A DNA stretch of 64,000 nt, from contig NC_092403.1 of assembly GCF_009017415.1 (NCBI RefSeq), positions 2,418,001 to 2,482,000 on the forward strand, read 5' to 3'. This document shows positions 10,961 to 21,140 of the stretch, in pieces. A program made the translations under genes and the position numbers. The notes below the pieces were generated by a model. That model was given only the letters and a program-made list of their open reading frames with translations. It was not told the origin of the DNA and searched no databases. Source of the stretch: Aspergillus flavus (taxonomy: Eukaryota; Ascomycota; Eurotiomycetes; Eurotiales; Aspergillaceae). Every line of letters begins with the position of its first letter. Position 1 is the stretch's first letter.

Positions 10961-12907
10961 TTAAAAGGAACATGTCACATACCCCCGATCCTCGTATTCG
11001 ATTTCAAAGTCTTTCAGGATGTAGGCAAGGCACACATGCAGTGCGCTCATAGTCCAGCTAACCAACGTAAGTATAGCCCATGAGAGAGTACAGAATGCAC
11101 CTAGGGAGCAGCGCATGATCCATATCGGGATACTAGATTCATACCCAATTGCCGGACACTGTCGTGGCCCAACCGAAAAACTGAGTTCGAGCTTTTGCAT
11201 CTCCTTGCCTCCGACGATCCATCGACCGGGGTTGAACTGGCATGGGCTTTGGAATAGACTTTCATCATGATGGATAAAGTGACTACTGCTCGATACTTGG
11301 ACCTAATGCGGTGTTAGTTTGTTTAGTGCATGGGATGTAGGATGCGCAAACCCCGCCAGGAACATCAGTCCCCGCAATTATCATCCCAGTTTCAGGTGTT
11401 AACCGTGGTATTCTGTCTCCAATGTTAGTTCTTTGTAGTTAATGGCTTACTGTGCACTACTTGGTAGATGAGGCACGAACGGTGAATTCACGCCCCCTGT
11501 GAGGCGGAGGGTTTCCTTGATGACAGCACTCTGTATTTACAGTGAGTAAGGTATGTCATTTGGAACAGAAAAAGGAGAAACATACAAGATATGGTAACTT
11601 AGCCAAGACGGTCTGTGACGGACAGGGCTTTGCACTATCTGGCCATGCCACCTCTAGCTCCTGTTGTAGTTTCCTTAGGAGGTGCTTATCCCGCATAACA
11701 TAGTAAGTCGCTACAGTGAGTGTCGTCCCCACAGTATAAGCACCGGAAAACATCATGGTGAAGGCGTCTGACATAAGGGACGACCTGCTACGTAGTGCTA
11801 CCTGGTGATCACCCCCTTGCATGGTCATTGCCATAAAAAATGGCAGCTGATTTCCCTTGGGCTCCGTGTCTGGACCATCAGTTAGGAGTCGATCGAGGTG
11901 GCATTCGAGATCCTAAATCGCAGTTGATGGGCTTCGTCAGAGAAATTCAAGGTTCTACCCGAGAGAGTGTGAGCATGAGTGTATATACACACCGCCAGTT
12001 TAGCGAATAACTCAGCACTCGCAGGATACAGAATGGATAAACTCCAAGGGCTGAAATAATCAATCAACTGTTGCAGCCAAGTCCAATGGCTCTGCAGCCA
12101 CAGCGTCACCACCAGATCATCGATACCTAGGAGGATCGGGCAACGAAAGGCGGGTTGTTCAAGGGACCCAAACGTGGAGCCAAATGCATATTGCATCGTC
12201 AAGTCAAAGGCGAAGCATCGAAATGCCATATACATGTCGATCTGTTGCCCACTGGATGAATCTAGGCGATCGCAGAGCTTTCGAGACTAACCATTGTTGG
12301 TTACGCTTTTTATTCCGGGGCTGTGGGGACGAATAGTGTGTAGATTACCTGCGAGATAAATTGCTTGGCTTGAACTATCGACTCGCGACCCGAAAACATG
12401 CGCAGCCAGGGTTTTCTGAGGCTCTTTGCGTCTGCATGGCTTAAGGTCGAGAACGTTCCATCAGGTACGAAAAAAGCGTTGTAGAATGTAGGATCCTTGC
12501 TTGTTTCTCGGGAGTGGTAAATATCGCGGTAAGCTTCCAAAGTGGCAAAGTGTATCTAAGGCCGATTAGAGGTTTACATGTTTCAATGCGGTCGTGGAGG
12601 CTGGCTGAGGCGTACCGAGTTTGGACCTATCCTAACGACTGGGCCTGTTTGGGAATAAGAAGGCAACCCTAGTAGGAGTAAAATTTCACTCACCGTATCT
12701 TTCATGCAGAACTTTGAGTTGATGTAGCATACCACCCTTTCGAACCACGCTGTAGTAGAAATGGTATAGGTTTGTGACGGCTGCCAGGCGCGGTCCCGGA
12801 ATTGAAGCCAGAGGGTGGACGAATAGGCGATATGCCACGACGCACAGGAATGCCCCCGTCAGTACCTTCAGCACAAAGACTATGAAGCTGTTTACAAGGG
12901 CGATCAT
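10961..12907 (-). CDS. Cytochrome P450 monooxygenase, nine exons
   Basis: Exons 12907-12694, 12644-12616, 12555-12349, 12286-11993, 11912-11586, 11530-11451, 11412-11352, 11302-11145, 11057-10961 give 488 residues. Features in order: N-terminal membrane anchor (about 3-27), proline hinge IPGPRLAAVTNLYHFYY, YGPVVRIGPNSIHFATLEAY across two introns, I-helix region MMFSGAYTVGTTLTVATYY, the ExxR helix KETLR, and a PRLTPETGMIIAGTDVPGG segment. The haem loop FSVGPRQCPAIG keeps F, G, R and the haem Cys but has Ala where the FxxGxRxCxG signature has Gly. It is an ER-bound oxidase of the fungal PhacA/trichothecene-type class. The seventh exon is preceded by an unusually short 38 bp intron. The methyltransferase lies downstream on the same strand and the O-methyltransferase diverges from its promoter. 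Confidence 0.88.
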
Positions 12908-13344
12908 CGTGATTTTGCTGCGGTGGTAGGAATTGAGCTAAGACATAAGTTAGGCCATATGGTATCATACTCTACTGAAGCCCTGTATTTATAGTTAAAG
13001 GGGAATTAACATCTGAATCAGTTGCTCATCGCAACTATTGCCTTTCCTCTCGTCTGTGGGTGCGCCTTGGTCACCAGATCTCTCGAGGACTGCACAAGCT
13101 CCCTATGTCAGGGGCTCTAGCGAATGCATATTTGCACCAATGAATTGCACGTATACGGTCAATTGGATTGACCCCATTTTCCTTTATAGTATAGCAAATC
13201 TAACAATAGGAAGGACGGTGTAGGTGGTCCTAACTAACCCACCCTAAAAGGAAGCGACTGTGGGTGTATAGAAATATATGCCCAGCCACCACCCCGGCTT
13301 TTCCATTTACCTGTGTATTTCCAGCCTCTTTCGTTGACGCTCCA
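12908..13344. promoter_or_regulatory. Divergent promoter between P450 and O-methyltransferase
   Basis: 437 bp between two diverging starts (12907 and 13345). No coding potential is seen. It contains TATA-like AT stretches. Its position makes it the natural place for co-regulation of the two enzymes. Confidence 0.5.
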
Positions 13345-14809
13345 ATGTCTATTGAAAACAGTCTTCACTCAAGAGCGGAGGCTCTAACCTCCCTTATAAC
13401 ACAACATGCTTCTGGTGCGGTTGCCAATATATCTAAATCCCGCTCGATGAGGTCAACAGTCCAAGAGCGTGACCAGATACAAGTAGTGATAAATGCCTGT
13501 CAGGAGCTCACAGCCCTGCTGACAGAGCCGTATGAATGGATCGCAAACGCAGCATGGGGATATGTTGACAGTGTCGCCCTCTCGCTAGTGTTGAATTTGA
13601 AAGTCCATCGACATGTCCCCAGAAACGGTGGGACAATTTCACTTGTGGAGTTGGCTGCAAAGACAGGCAGCTCCGTCGTTCTAATCAGTGAGGTCTTTTA
13701 ACTTGGATATGTAACTTGAGATTAACATAAGCAAGGCAGGATAATGCGACAATGCGTGGGAGCGTTCATCTTTGATGAAGCACTCCCACAATGCTACCGT
13801 CACAACGAGCGGTCACTGTGCCTTCTGCACGATGATTTCTCCTCCTTGATCGACTACATGTATGTAGAATTTCTTGTCCAATTCTGCGCCGTGTACAGTC
13901 CCTATTTAACCGCATAGAACCGATGATGGCCTCTTAACCGGAGCGCACCTCACTAGAAGTCTCTCTAAGACAGCCTTTCAGATTCCCAAACACTCTGGAC
14001 AGGCGGCATTTCAAGACGCATTTCAAAGTGAGTCCTGCTCCGCGATTACGCAATAAATTCGGTCACTCAAGCTCTGCAGCGAGTAAAACATTATACGAGT
14101 ATTACAACGCTGTTGACCTCCGCCGAGGCCAGCGCTTTGCAAGTGCAATGGCAGGACACTATAACACACCGCTAGATGACCCTATCGAGAGCATCTACCC
14201 TTTCAATGTGTTAAGAGATAATGCCCTCGTCGTTGACATCGGTGGAGGCAAAGGCCACCATTCGATCCGACTTGCTGAGAAGTACGAAATGATGTCTTTC
14301 ATCGTCCAGGACCAAACCAGTGTTGTTGGAACTGTTCAAACTGAAGACTTACCACAATCCGTCGCCGGGCGAATCGAATGGCAGGCACATGACCTACACT
14401 CTCCACAGCCGGTCCAGGGGGCAGATGTTTACATATTAAGCCATATCATGATGGACAATCAGCCTGGGTGTGTAAAGAAAATTGATCCCCGTTACTTGGG
14501 AGCAATAATTAACGCCTGTTTCCTCGCAGTATCTGCGCAAATATACTCAGACATGCCTCAAACGCAATGAGATCATACCACTCGAGGATCCTGGTACATG
14601 ACTTCGTCGATCCCGACAAGGGCGAACGTGCCTCTCGTTTTCTCAACGAACTTGATTTTCATATGCTTGCGAGCCTGAATTGTCTAGCAAAGCCGCTCCA
14701 TGTTTGGACAGCCATCTTCTATGAGGCAAATCCGAGACTTCAATTAACTGCCGTATACAGGGGGTCCAAGAACGCAGCGGTCTTTGAATTAAGTTTGGTG
14801 GATGCTTGA
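13345..14809 (+). CDS. SAM-dependent O-methyltransferase (fungal OMT family)
   Basis: Exons 13345-13687, 13736-13859, 13918-14027, 14080-14467, 14530-14809 give 414 residues. It has the layout of fungal O-methyltransferases: an N-terminal dimerisation/winged-helix part (ISLVELAAKTG, then RIMRQCVG and CYRHNERSLCLL) and a C-terminal Rossmann domain with motif I LVVDIGGGKGHHSIRLA, QAHDLHSPQPVQGADVYILSHIMMD and RILVHDFVDPDKG. All four introns keep frame; the last joins DNQPG to ICANILRHA. The Met chosen is the first ATG in the frame. Such enzymes methylate phenolic or enolic hydroxyls of polyketides and related molecules. Intact. Confidence 0.9.
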
Positions 14810-15022
14810 TAAAAATCGCTAAGATAGGCGGACTTTCAATAAGGGACTAGTCTTCCTTTCCTGTGCTTTCTTCGGTGATTTATTCAATACTTATCTACCG
14901 CAAAATTTCTGGATCAAGATCTGCTCGGGTCTGTCGAGCTCAATCGACCACCATTGTAAGCCGAAATATATATTATCGTTTCCGATTGTTCGAAGGCAAA
15001 TAGTAAATTGAACAGGTTATCC

Positions 15023-15901
15023 TCAACACAGAATATTGTACGACTTGATCATTGGAGGCATAAATATATTAATTACAAAATTCTCTAAATCTCCTTTGGC
15101 AGCATCAAAGGCCTGCTTGAACACCTTCCTCATCCCCACCATGTCCGTCACCACGCTCATCATCTGGAAACCCTTATTCGCGTGTTCCCTCGCTTGCTCA
15201 CCGGTGTCACAGTAAATTCCAGAAGCCTTGCCTGCCGCCCGGGCAGCATCATGAATTGACTGAATAGCCTTCACGTGCTCAGGATCCATTTTCTCAGGGT
15301 TGGTGATAGGGTGACCAATATTGACACTGAGATCAAAAGGCCCAATAAACAGAACATCAACACTCGGGACAGCAGCAATTTCCCTAACATTTTCCAGTGC
15401 AGCTTTTGTTTCGATTTGCACCGCAATGACAAGCGAGTCATTGGCTTGCTGTAAGTATTCCATACCCGTGAACTGTATCACCTCACCACCGTGAGGATGT
15501 TGCTCCACGAACTTCTCCACCGCGAGAAGACTCTCAAAACCCCGATTTCCAACAGGGGGAAACTTCGAATATCGGACCACATTCCTCGCATCCTCGGCTG
15601 TATCGGTGACTGGGACAAGGATGCCGTGGGCGCCGGAGTCTAATGCTCGTTTTATCATCCAAGGTTGACCTTCCGCGACACGGACGATGGGTGAGACTCC
15701 ACATGCTGCGGTAGCTGCTACGATCTCATGCATTGAGTCATCGGAGATGTTGCCGTGTTCGAGGTCAATGAGGAGCCATTCGAGGTTGCGTGCTGACCGG
15801 CATATGGTTCTGGTTAGGTTGGTTCCGGGGAGCATTTGCCAGCCTCCGAAGGAGGGTTCGCCTTTTTTGAGGGATTTTTGGAGACGGTTGGCTGCTTGCA
15901 T
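15023..15901 (-). CDS. HpcH/HpaI-type class II pyruvate aldolase
   Basis: Single exon, 292 residues from the ATG at 15901. The family does metal-dependent aldol cleavage or formation with pyruvate or related keto acids. Landmarks: LLIDLEHGN, RVAEGQPWMIKRALDSGAHG, ILVPVTDTAEDARNVV, VQIETKAALENV (metal-binding Glu) and VLFIGPFDLSVNIG (metal-binding Asp). The C-terminal 15 residues after AKGDLENF look unlike the family, so an unrecognised 3' intron could alter the end. The gene converges on the O-methyltransferase with about 210 bp between them. Placed among tailoring enzymes, it could act as a C-C bond-forming or -cleaving pathway enzyme, or simply belong to catabolism. Confidence 0.88.
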   Translation of the reverse strand: MQAANRLQKSLKKGEPSFGGWQMLPGTNLTRTICRSARNLEWLLIDLEHGNISDDSMHEIVAATAACGVSPIVRVAEGQPWMIKRALDSGAHGILVPVTDTAEDARNVVRYSKFPPVGNRGFESLLAVEKFVEQHPHGGEVIQFTGMEYLQQANDSLVIAVQIETKAALENVREIAAVPSVDVLFIGPFDLSVNIGHPITNPEKMDPEHVKAIQSIHDAARAAGKASGIYCDTGEQAREHANKGFQMMSVVTDMVGMRKVFKQAFDAAKGDLENFVINIFMPPMIKSYNILC

Positions 15902-16378
15902 TTTGCTGATGTTGATGTGTCTGGTCAACAGAGAAAGCGATGGAGGGGATGCGACTAAATGGAGAAGAGGATGACAGTCGGCACGGCTTTTTGTCCTGAT
16001 ATAACTCTGCAGTGGAAGAAATCGGACTGTGCTATCATTTTCCTTGCTATATCAAGGATACAATGTCGGCATCGTACACCGACCTAATAATAATAATAAA
16101 AAAAAAAAAAAAAAAGCAAATGGGACCCTCTATTCCCTAAAATGTGTAGATGTTCGGCATCGTCGGGTTTCTCTAGAGGATCAATATTGTCTTAGCAGTA
16201 GCCGTCCCGTCGATCCCGACTCCGCGCCTCGGCCATCCATAGCCGCTCGGGAAGTTCGGGTTCCCCATGGGGATTCTATTCCACACTTCATATTGCCCAC
16301 AGCTGTCAATAGACTAGTTATGGCTAGGATAGCAGGGGATCCATTTCATCATCTATCGGCATGACTATTCCTTTTGAT
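15902..16378. other. Intergenic with poly-A tract
   Basis: Spacer holding a TAA repeat running into an 18 bp A-run at about 16098-16115. No gene seen. Confidence 0.5.
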
Positions 16379-16385
16379 AAAAAAA
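16379..16385 (-). terminator. RNA polymerase III T-run terminator of 5S rRNA
   Basis: A run of seven A on the plus strand, read as seven T on the minus strand, at the 3' end of the 5S rRNA gene. This is the standard polymerase III termination signal. Its last base may be the final base of the mature RNA. Confidence 0.75.
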
Positions 16386-16503
16386 CATACAACAGGAGGG
16401 ATTCGCTGGTGGTCACCCACCCAACTACTAACCTCCCGGCGTGTGGCTTAAGTACGGCTGAGCGGACGGGAAGCCCTGTTCTCCACACCCTGTGGTCGTA
16501 TGT
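16385..16503 (-). rRNA. 5S ribosomal RNA
   Basis: Read on the minus strand, the 119 bases have the filamentous-fungal 5S rRNA sequence. It begins ACATACGACCACAGGGTGTG, continues through CAGGGCTTCCCGTCCGCTC and AGCCGTACTTAAGCCACACG (internal promoter region), and ends CCTCCTGTTGTATGT. The first bases pair with the last ones (ACATACGAC with the GTTGTATGT end) to form helix I. A T-run follows directly. Filamentous ascomycetes carry dispersed single 5S genes rather than a tandem array, so an isolated copy is expected. No fungal protein gene overlaps it. Confidence 0.93.
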
Positions 16504-16870
16504 ACGAAGTCTCTGTATGTAGAGCATTATAATGATAAGGTCACATGATCTGGAACTAGCCTAGTGGTATACTACAATCACATAATCTAAACCGAGTAGA
16601 TGGAAGTGATGTCTTTGAGGAGGCCTTAGCCTTCAACCTGTTCCAATCGATTCCCAAATGGCTTCCGTATTATCCTCTGGACCATGGTTTCCTATCACAT
16701 TTGAGAGTGACTGATTCACAACCATCAGCAAATAGCTGGGGCTCGCTGTCAAAATTGTATCTATTGCGTACGCCTATTAAGATGAATCATATCATTTGCC
16801 TGCGCGCCCACTTTGTCTATATCTATAAACCTATCCCCTTGACCCCCTCATAGCGCTAAGATCTCTATAA
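16504..16870. other. Intergenic, no gene seen
   Basis: Between the 5S rRNA gene and the 3' end of the permease pseudogene. No recognised coding or RNA feature. Confidence 0.5.
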
Positions 16871-18591
16871 TCAACAACTGTTTGAGGCTTGCTCTTCCTG
16901 TCGAACTCGCCTCCACCCAACCGTCTCAAGTATCTCAGCCCAAAAACCCTTCGGCTGAGAGGTAAGACCCACCTCATACGCATCAATCATTGGTCTCTCC
17001 CAGATCAAGTTGGCCTCCTCAGGCTTAACTACCCTAGTACGCCAGGATAATTTCCAAGCGATGTATAGTACCGGCGCTAGAATGAGCATGGTATGGTGAG
17101 TGAAAACGTTCGAGACGTCCTAAGGAGTGAAGCTGGAGTAGCTGTAGAAGATAACGATGAGGCATTCTCCAGTCAATCCAATCGAGGCACTGTACGGCTG
17201 GAACCGGCCCACTTAGGTGAAAGTCTTGCGATCTACGGACTGTGCTTGGCAGGCTCGGTAGAAGAAAATGTAGGTAGCGCAGACAACAATGTAGTCGATG
17301 ATAGCGCCAGCAGTGATAAGATTGCTGAGCCAAGTGAGCGCCTGCGAGACCCATTTCCAAGGGAAAGAAGGGACAGTAGGGGAAAGCACATCACGACGAT
17401 CACACAGTATATCGGGACACCGTTCTTGGTGCATGGTTGTTCAAGGACAGGCCATATTTATTGACTTCGGCTCGCACAGTACATGTATGTATTTCCAGCC
17501 GAGAAGATCGTGGTGATGAGGAGAGCGTTGATGAGATGCGGAAATCCCGCAACTTTCATATTCTCCATTGCAAGAAAGAATGGCGATGCCGCTTCGGTAC
17601 CACCTCCAGCATTTGTCAAAAACACAGATACAAGGGTCGGGTGGTTATAGGCAACGAGAATACCAACACTGATGGCAGCCAGTATATAACCTTGAAAGCG
17701 TTCTTGATGTGGACCCGTGGTCGTTTCGCTTCAGCGGCTATAAGGTTTATGAATTCCGGGCCCATAAAAGTAAAGCTGGCCGTCCATAGAGCGGCGAGGA
17801 CTCCCTCGAAACGGCCTAGGTCTCCGGTGTGAAGGTACTCAGCCATAGGGCCCGGGTCACGCCAGGCTCGAAATCCGAAGGCGTCATGCTGAGGATTGCC
17901 GCCAACCATCGTGATGAAAGTGAATAGGAACAGCATTATAAGTAAAGCTATCTTACCGCTGGACCCCCAAAATTCGGCTTCGCCATATACCTTGACAGCG
18001 AAGACGCTTAAAAGACTAGAGAAATATTCAGTTCAATGTTGCTTATATAGAAACATGGAAGGCGGAGCTTATTGAGCTAATCTTACGCATAAGCAGCGAT
18101 GCATGCACCACACACGGCACCAGTTGGAACATCATCTCTCCAGAACGAGAGCACCATGTTGATGGCGGTGATTTCAATGGAATTGAAAGGGCTTCAAAGA
18201 GGAAGAAGTTCCACCCTGCCATGAAACCGAAAGCATCATCGACCCATTTACCAGCCAGGCGGATGAACCCACCCGGGACAGGATACAGAACAGTCATTTC
18301 GGCCAGGCAATTGTTGACACAAGCAAGTATAAGGCAGTATATCGCGTAGCCGAGAAGCAAGCTTAGTGGTCCACTTTTTGGCAAGGCACCACCAATGCTA
18401 ATGAAGAGTGCCGTACCGATAGCACCGCCGACTCCCATGATCTGAATTTGCCGATTTTCGGGACGTCGTTGCAGTTGGCCCATACCAGCGACGACTTCTC
18501 CTGGCTTCTCAATGTCCTGGGCGTCATAGTCATCCGTGCCATGGCTGACATCCTCTATGCCGTCGCTCATGGGGGCTTCTTTCATGCACAT
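16871..18591 (-). pseudogene. Amino-acid permease (APC superfamily) pseudogene
   Basis: Fungal amino-acid/choline-type permease reading from the ATG at about 18591: MGVGGAIGTALFISIGGALP (first membrane helix), LAEMTVLYPVPGGFIRLAG, then WNFFLFEALSIP. An intron at 18016-18086 fits. The frame is broken at about 18180 (one base missing before the EITAINMVLSFW segment). It breaks again near 17680, where about eight family residues plus frame are lost after AFKVIYW. TAA falls at 17458-17460 with a scrambled YGLSLNNHAP stretch, and frame is lost again near 17350 at GNG/SQALTWLSNL. Further stops are TAA at 17213-17215 and TAG at 17120-17122, where TGG is expected in SSFTPW. The rest reads cleanly to the C-terminus. 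Without these lesions it would span about 540 residues and 12 helices. A dead plasma-membrane transporter. Confidence 0.88.
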
Positions 18592-19382
18592 GATTATAGG
18601 AAAGGGGGATTTGAATAAGGATAGATACAATCCGAAAGGCGAGAGACGGATAACGAAAGACAGTGGCATATATAATACTTGAAATCTCTATGGACATCCT
18701 GGGGAGTACTACCAGCTCCATAGACCCGGCATTCTCGTTCTCCAGACTTCACGGTGGCTCTCATACATTCTATCTAACTTTCAAGAGCAACCCTCGGGCT
18801 CCACTAGCTTCCTACAGAGCTTAGTTCTCCAGCGATGCTGAGTTGGTTAAATACTCTCCTCAAGTTCCAGTACTCACTCATTAGTCTAGCAGCAATCATA
18901 GCATTAATATATATCTTATCTTAGCTTCATTTAACACCCCTGTCTGAACGGTCATTTTTGATCACTATGTAAGATAGCGATAGTATTTCTCAGTTCTTCG
19001 TTTCATATCGCTAAATTCGGGTTTCGCGGAGCTAGATTTAGTGAAAGTCCCAGAAATGGTAGGCATCGCCAACAGCAGCCGAACACCCGATGAATCCGAT
19101 ATAGCTCCGCAATCCGATTGAACCGAGATACGGCACTCGTGATTTAGGACCACCACATAGTTTGCCTCTCTTGGATAATACGTACAGCTAATCGGAAGGA
19201 TACTCCGCCCTGGTTGATAGAGTTATGGTCACACGAGCGTTTTTAGTAGCGTATCTCCAACTTGATGTCAAGATCATATTAGGTTATATAAACGACCTCA
19301 CTTCCATCACAATATTGGAAAGATCCACACGACTACAACAAACTCAATATTCCTGAGTCAAATAACTACCTCTTCAACAAAT
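18592..19382. promoter_or_regulatory. Divergent upstream region, permease pseudogene / dioxygenase
   Basis: 791 bp with no supported gene. It serves as upstream region for the dioxygenase (start 19383) and formerly the permease. A tract of pyrimidine and CAACA-type leader sequence precedes the dioxygenase ATG. Confidence 0.4.
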
Positions 19383-20534
19383 ATGTCGACTACAACCGTT
19401 AGACCCCCAACGATCCCCCACACAGTGGTTGGCCCTGTGAGACTCACAGGAGCACGTCCAACCAACGAACTGCCACAATGGCTTATCGATGAAGCAAAGA
19501 TCGAGGAAAAGCAATCTTTTGACCCCAAAATGCACATGAACTACCACCCTCCGTCGAAGATCTACACCATGAAGGAGATCGGCCTTGAAGGCCAGGGGAT
19601 CTCCCCGAACGCAGTCACTGCACCATTCCAACTTTTCAACGAGGAAGCCATTAAGCAAATGAGAGCTGAGATTTTCAGCAAGCCAGTGCTTGATGAATGC
19701 CAATATACGTCATTCTTTGTGAAGAACACTATTCGGGACATGGGACCTGCGTGAGTTTGCCTGAGGTCCGGACGGGGCCTCACATGTGCTGACTACCGAT
19801 ATTAGACGCGCACCATTTATTTGCGATGTCTGGCGTTCACCAGAGGTTCTCGCAAAGATCTCCGAGGTGGCTGGCATTGATCTTATCCCTGCCATGAACT
19901 ATGAGATTGCCGCCATCAATATCTCGGTGAATGACCAGACTACGACGGTTCTGAACAACACCAAATCAGAGGACGAGGATTTGTCTGCCTTTGCATGGCA
20001 CTGGGACAGTTACCCATTTGTGTGTGTTACGATGCTTTCTGATTGCACCGGCATGGTTGGAGGAGAGACTGCACTCAAGACAGCTAGTGATGAGATCATG
20101 AAGGTTCGCGGGCCTGCGATGGTAAGTTACTGAAACACCTCTAAAAGAGCTAAGGTATAAGAGTGGTATACTTACTAATGACTCCACAGGGAACTGCTGT
20201 TGTTATGCAAGGCAGATATATTGAACACCAGGCTCTCAAGGCGTTTGGAGGCAAAGAACGCATTAGCATGATCACTTCGTTCCGCGCCAAATCTCCGCTT
20301 GTGAAAGACGATTGTGTTCTTACTGGAGTTCGGTCTATCAGCAACGTATTGGAGCTTTACAGGGAATGGTCTGAGTACAGACTGAAGGTTCTCGAAGAGC
20401 GGATTCGTGCTGAATTGGAGAACGAACGCCAAAAGCAACTGGGACAGCGTCCCTTCAGTATCTCAGATATGAAGACCTTCTTGATCCATCAGAGGGAATA
20501 TTTGGATGCTACGATTGCGGAACTCATGGAATAG
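19383..20534 (+). CDS. 2-oxoglutarate/Fe(II)-dependent dioxygenase-like protein
   Basis: Exons 19383-19750, 19806-20121, 20190-20534 give 342 residues. The iron facial triad is visible: HWDSYPF supplies the H-x-D pair and GRYIEHQAL, after the second intron, supplies the distal His. ERISMITSFR carries the Arg expected to bind the 2-oxoglutarate carboxylate. The middle segment CVTMLSDCTGMVGGET is characteristic of a fungal family whose substrates are mostly undefined. The C-terminus is a long charged helix (VLEERIRAELENERQKQLG). These cytosolic enzymes hydroxylate, desaturate or rearrange substrates. Codons and introns look normal. It lies between two pseudogenes but is itself unbroken, so it may still be under selection. 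Confidence 0.85.
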
Positions 20535-21140
20535 AGTTCCGCTCTTGTGATGTTTTTTACAACGATTTGTTTTTGTATTGTGAAAATGTATAGTTTTTCT
20601 AAGCCTTAGCACCGTCTGATATGTATTATGGTCACAGTTAAACAAACCAGGATTGACTACTACCTGAATATTTAAATGAGAACCATCAATATTTAAATTG
20701 CAGAACCTCTCAAATTCCATAATAATGTGTTATAATTTCCGTATATGGCAATATATCCAGTACAAACCCGAGAAAGCCGAAAGATTTGCCGCCATCATCG
20801 GATGGGTCTCCCGAAGATGTGTGGGGACGAATCAAAAGGGAGGATAAACGACGTAGTAGGCCTCCAAAGCTTACCTTTCATGGTAAAACTATCCTTCAAG
20901 AGGCGAAAAGCACGAGAGCCACCGAAATGCTGTCAATAACGGGTTAGGATAGGGTTGTTCCTCCACAAAGGATTGGCCTTATGCTCCACTGAAGTTAATC
21001 ACTCCTTTTCGGGTGCGGGGTACGTACGCTGGGGATTCCGAAGAAATTCGACTTATATGAAAATACTGATCTTCAGAGTTGTATCTTTTCATCCTTATCC
21101 CATATCACTACTCTGGAAAAAATGGAAAGGGGTTCGAGTT
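20535..21140. other. Intergenic, no gene seen
   Basis: 3' region of the dioxygenase and 5' region of the regulator pseudogene. Only short frames without domains. Confidence 0.45.

Noticed and set aside
16324..16527. Open frame of 67 codons on the minus strand
   Set aside because: It covers the 5S rRNA gene; the nucleotide match to 5S rRNA and the T-run explain the sequence.
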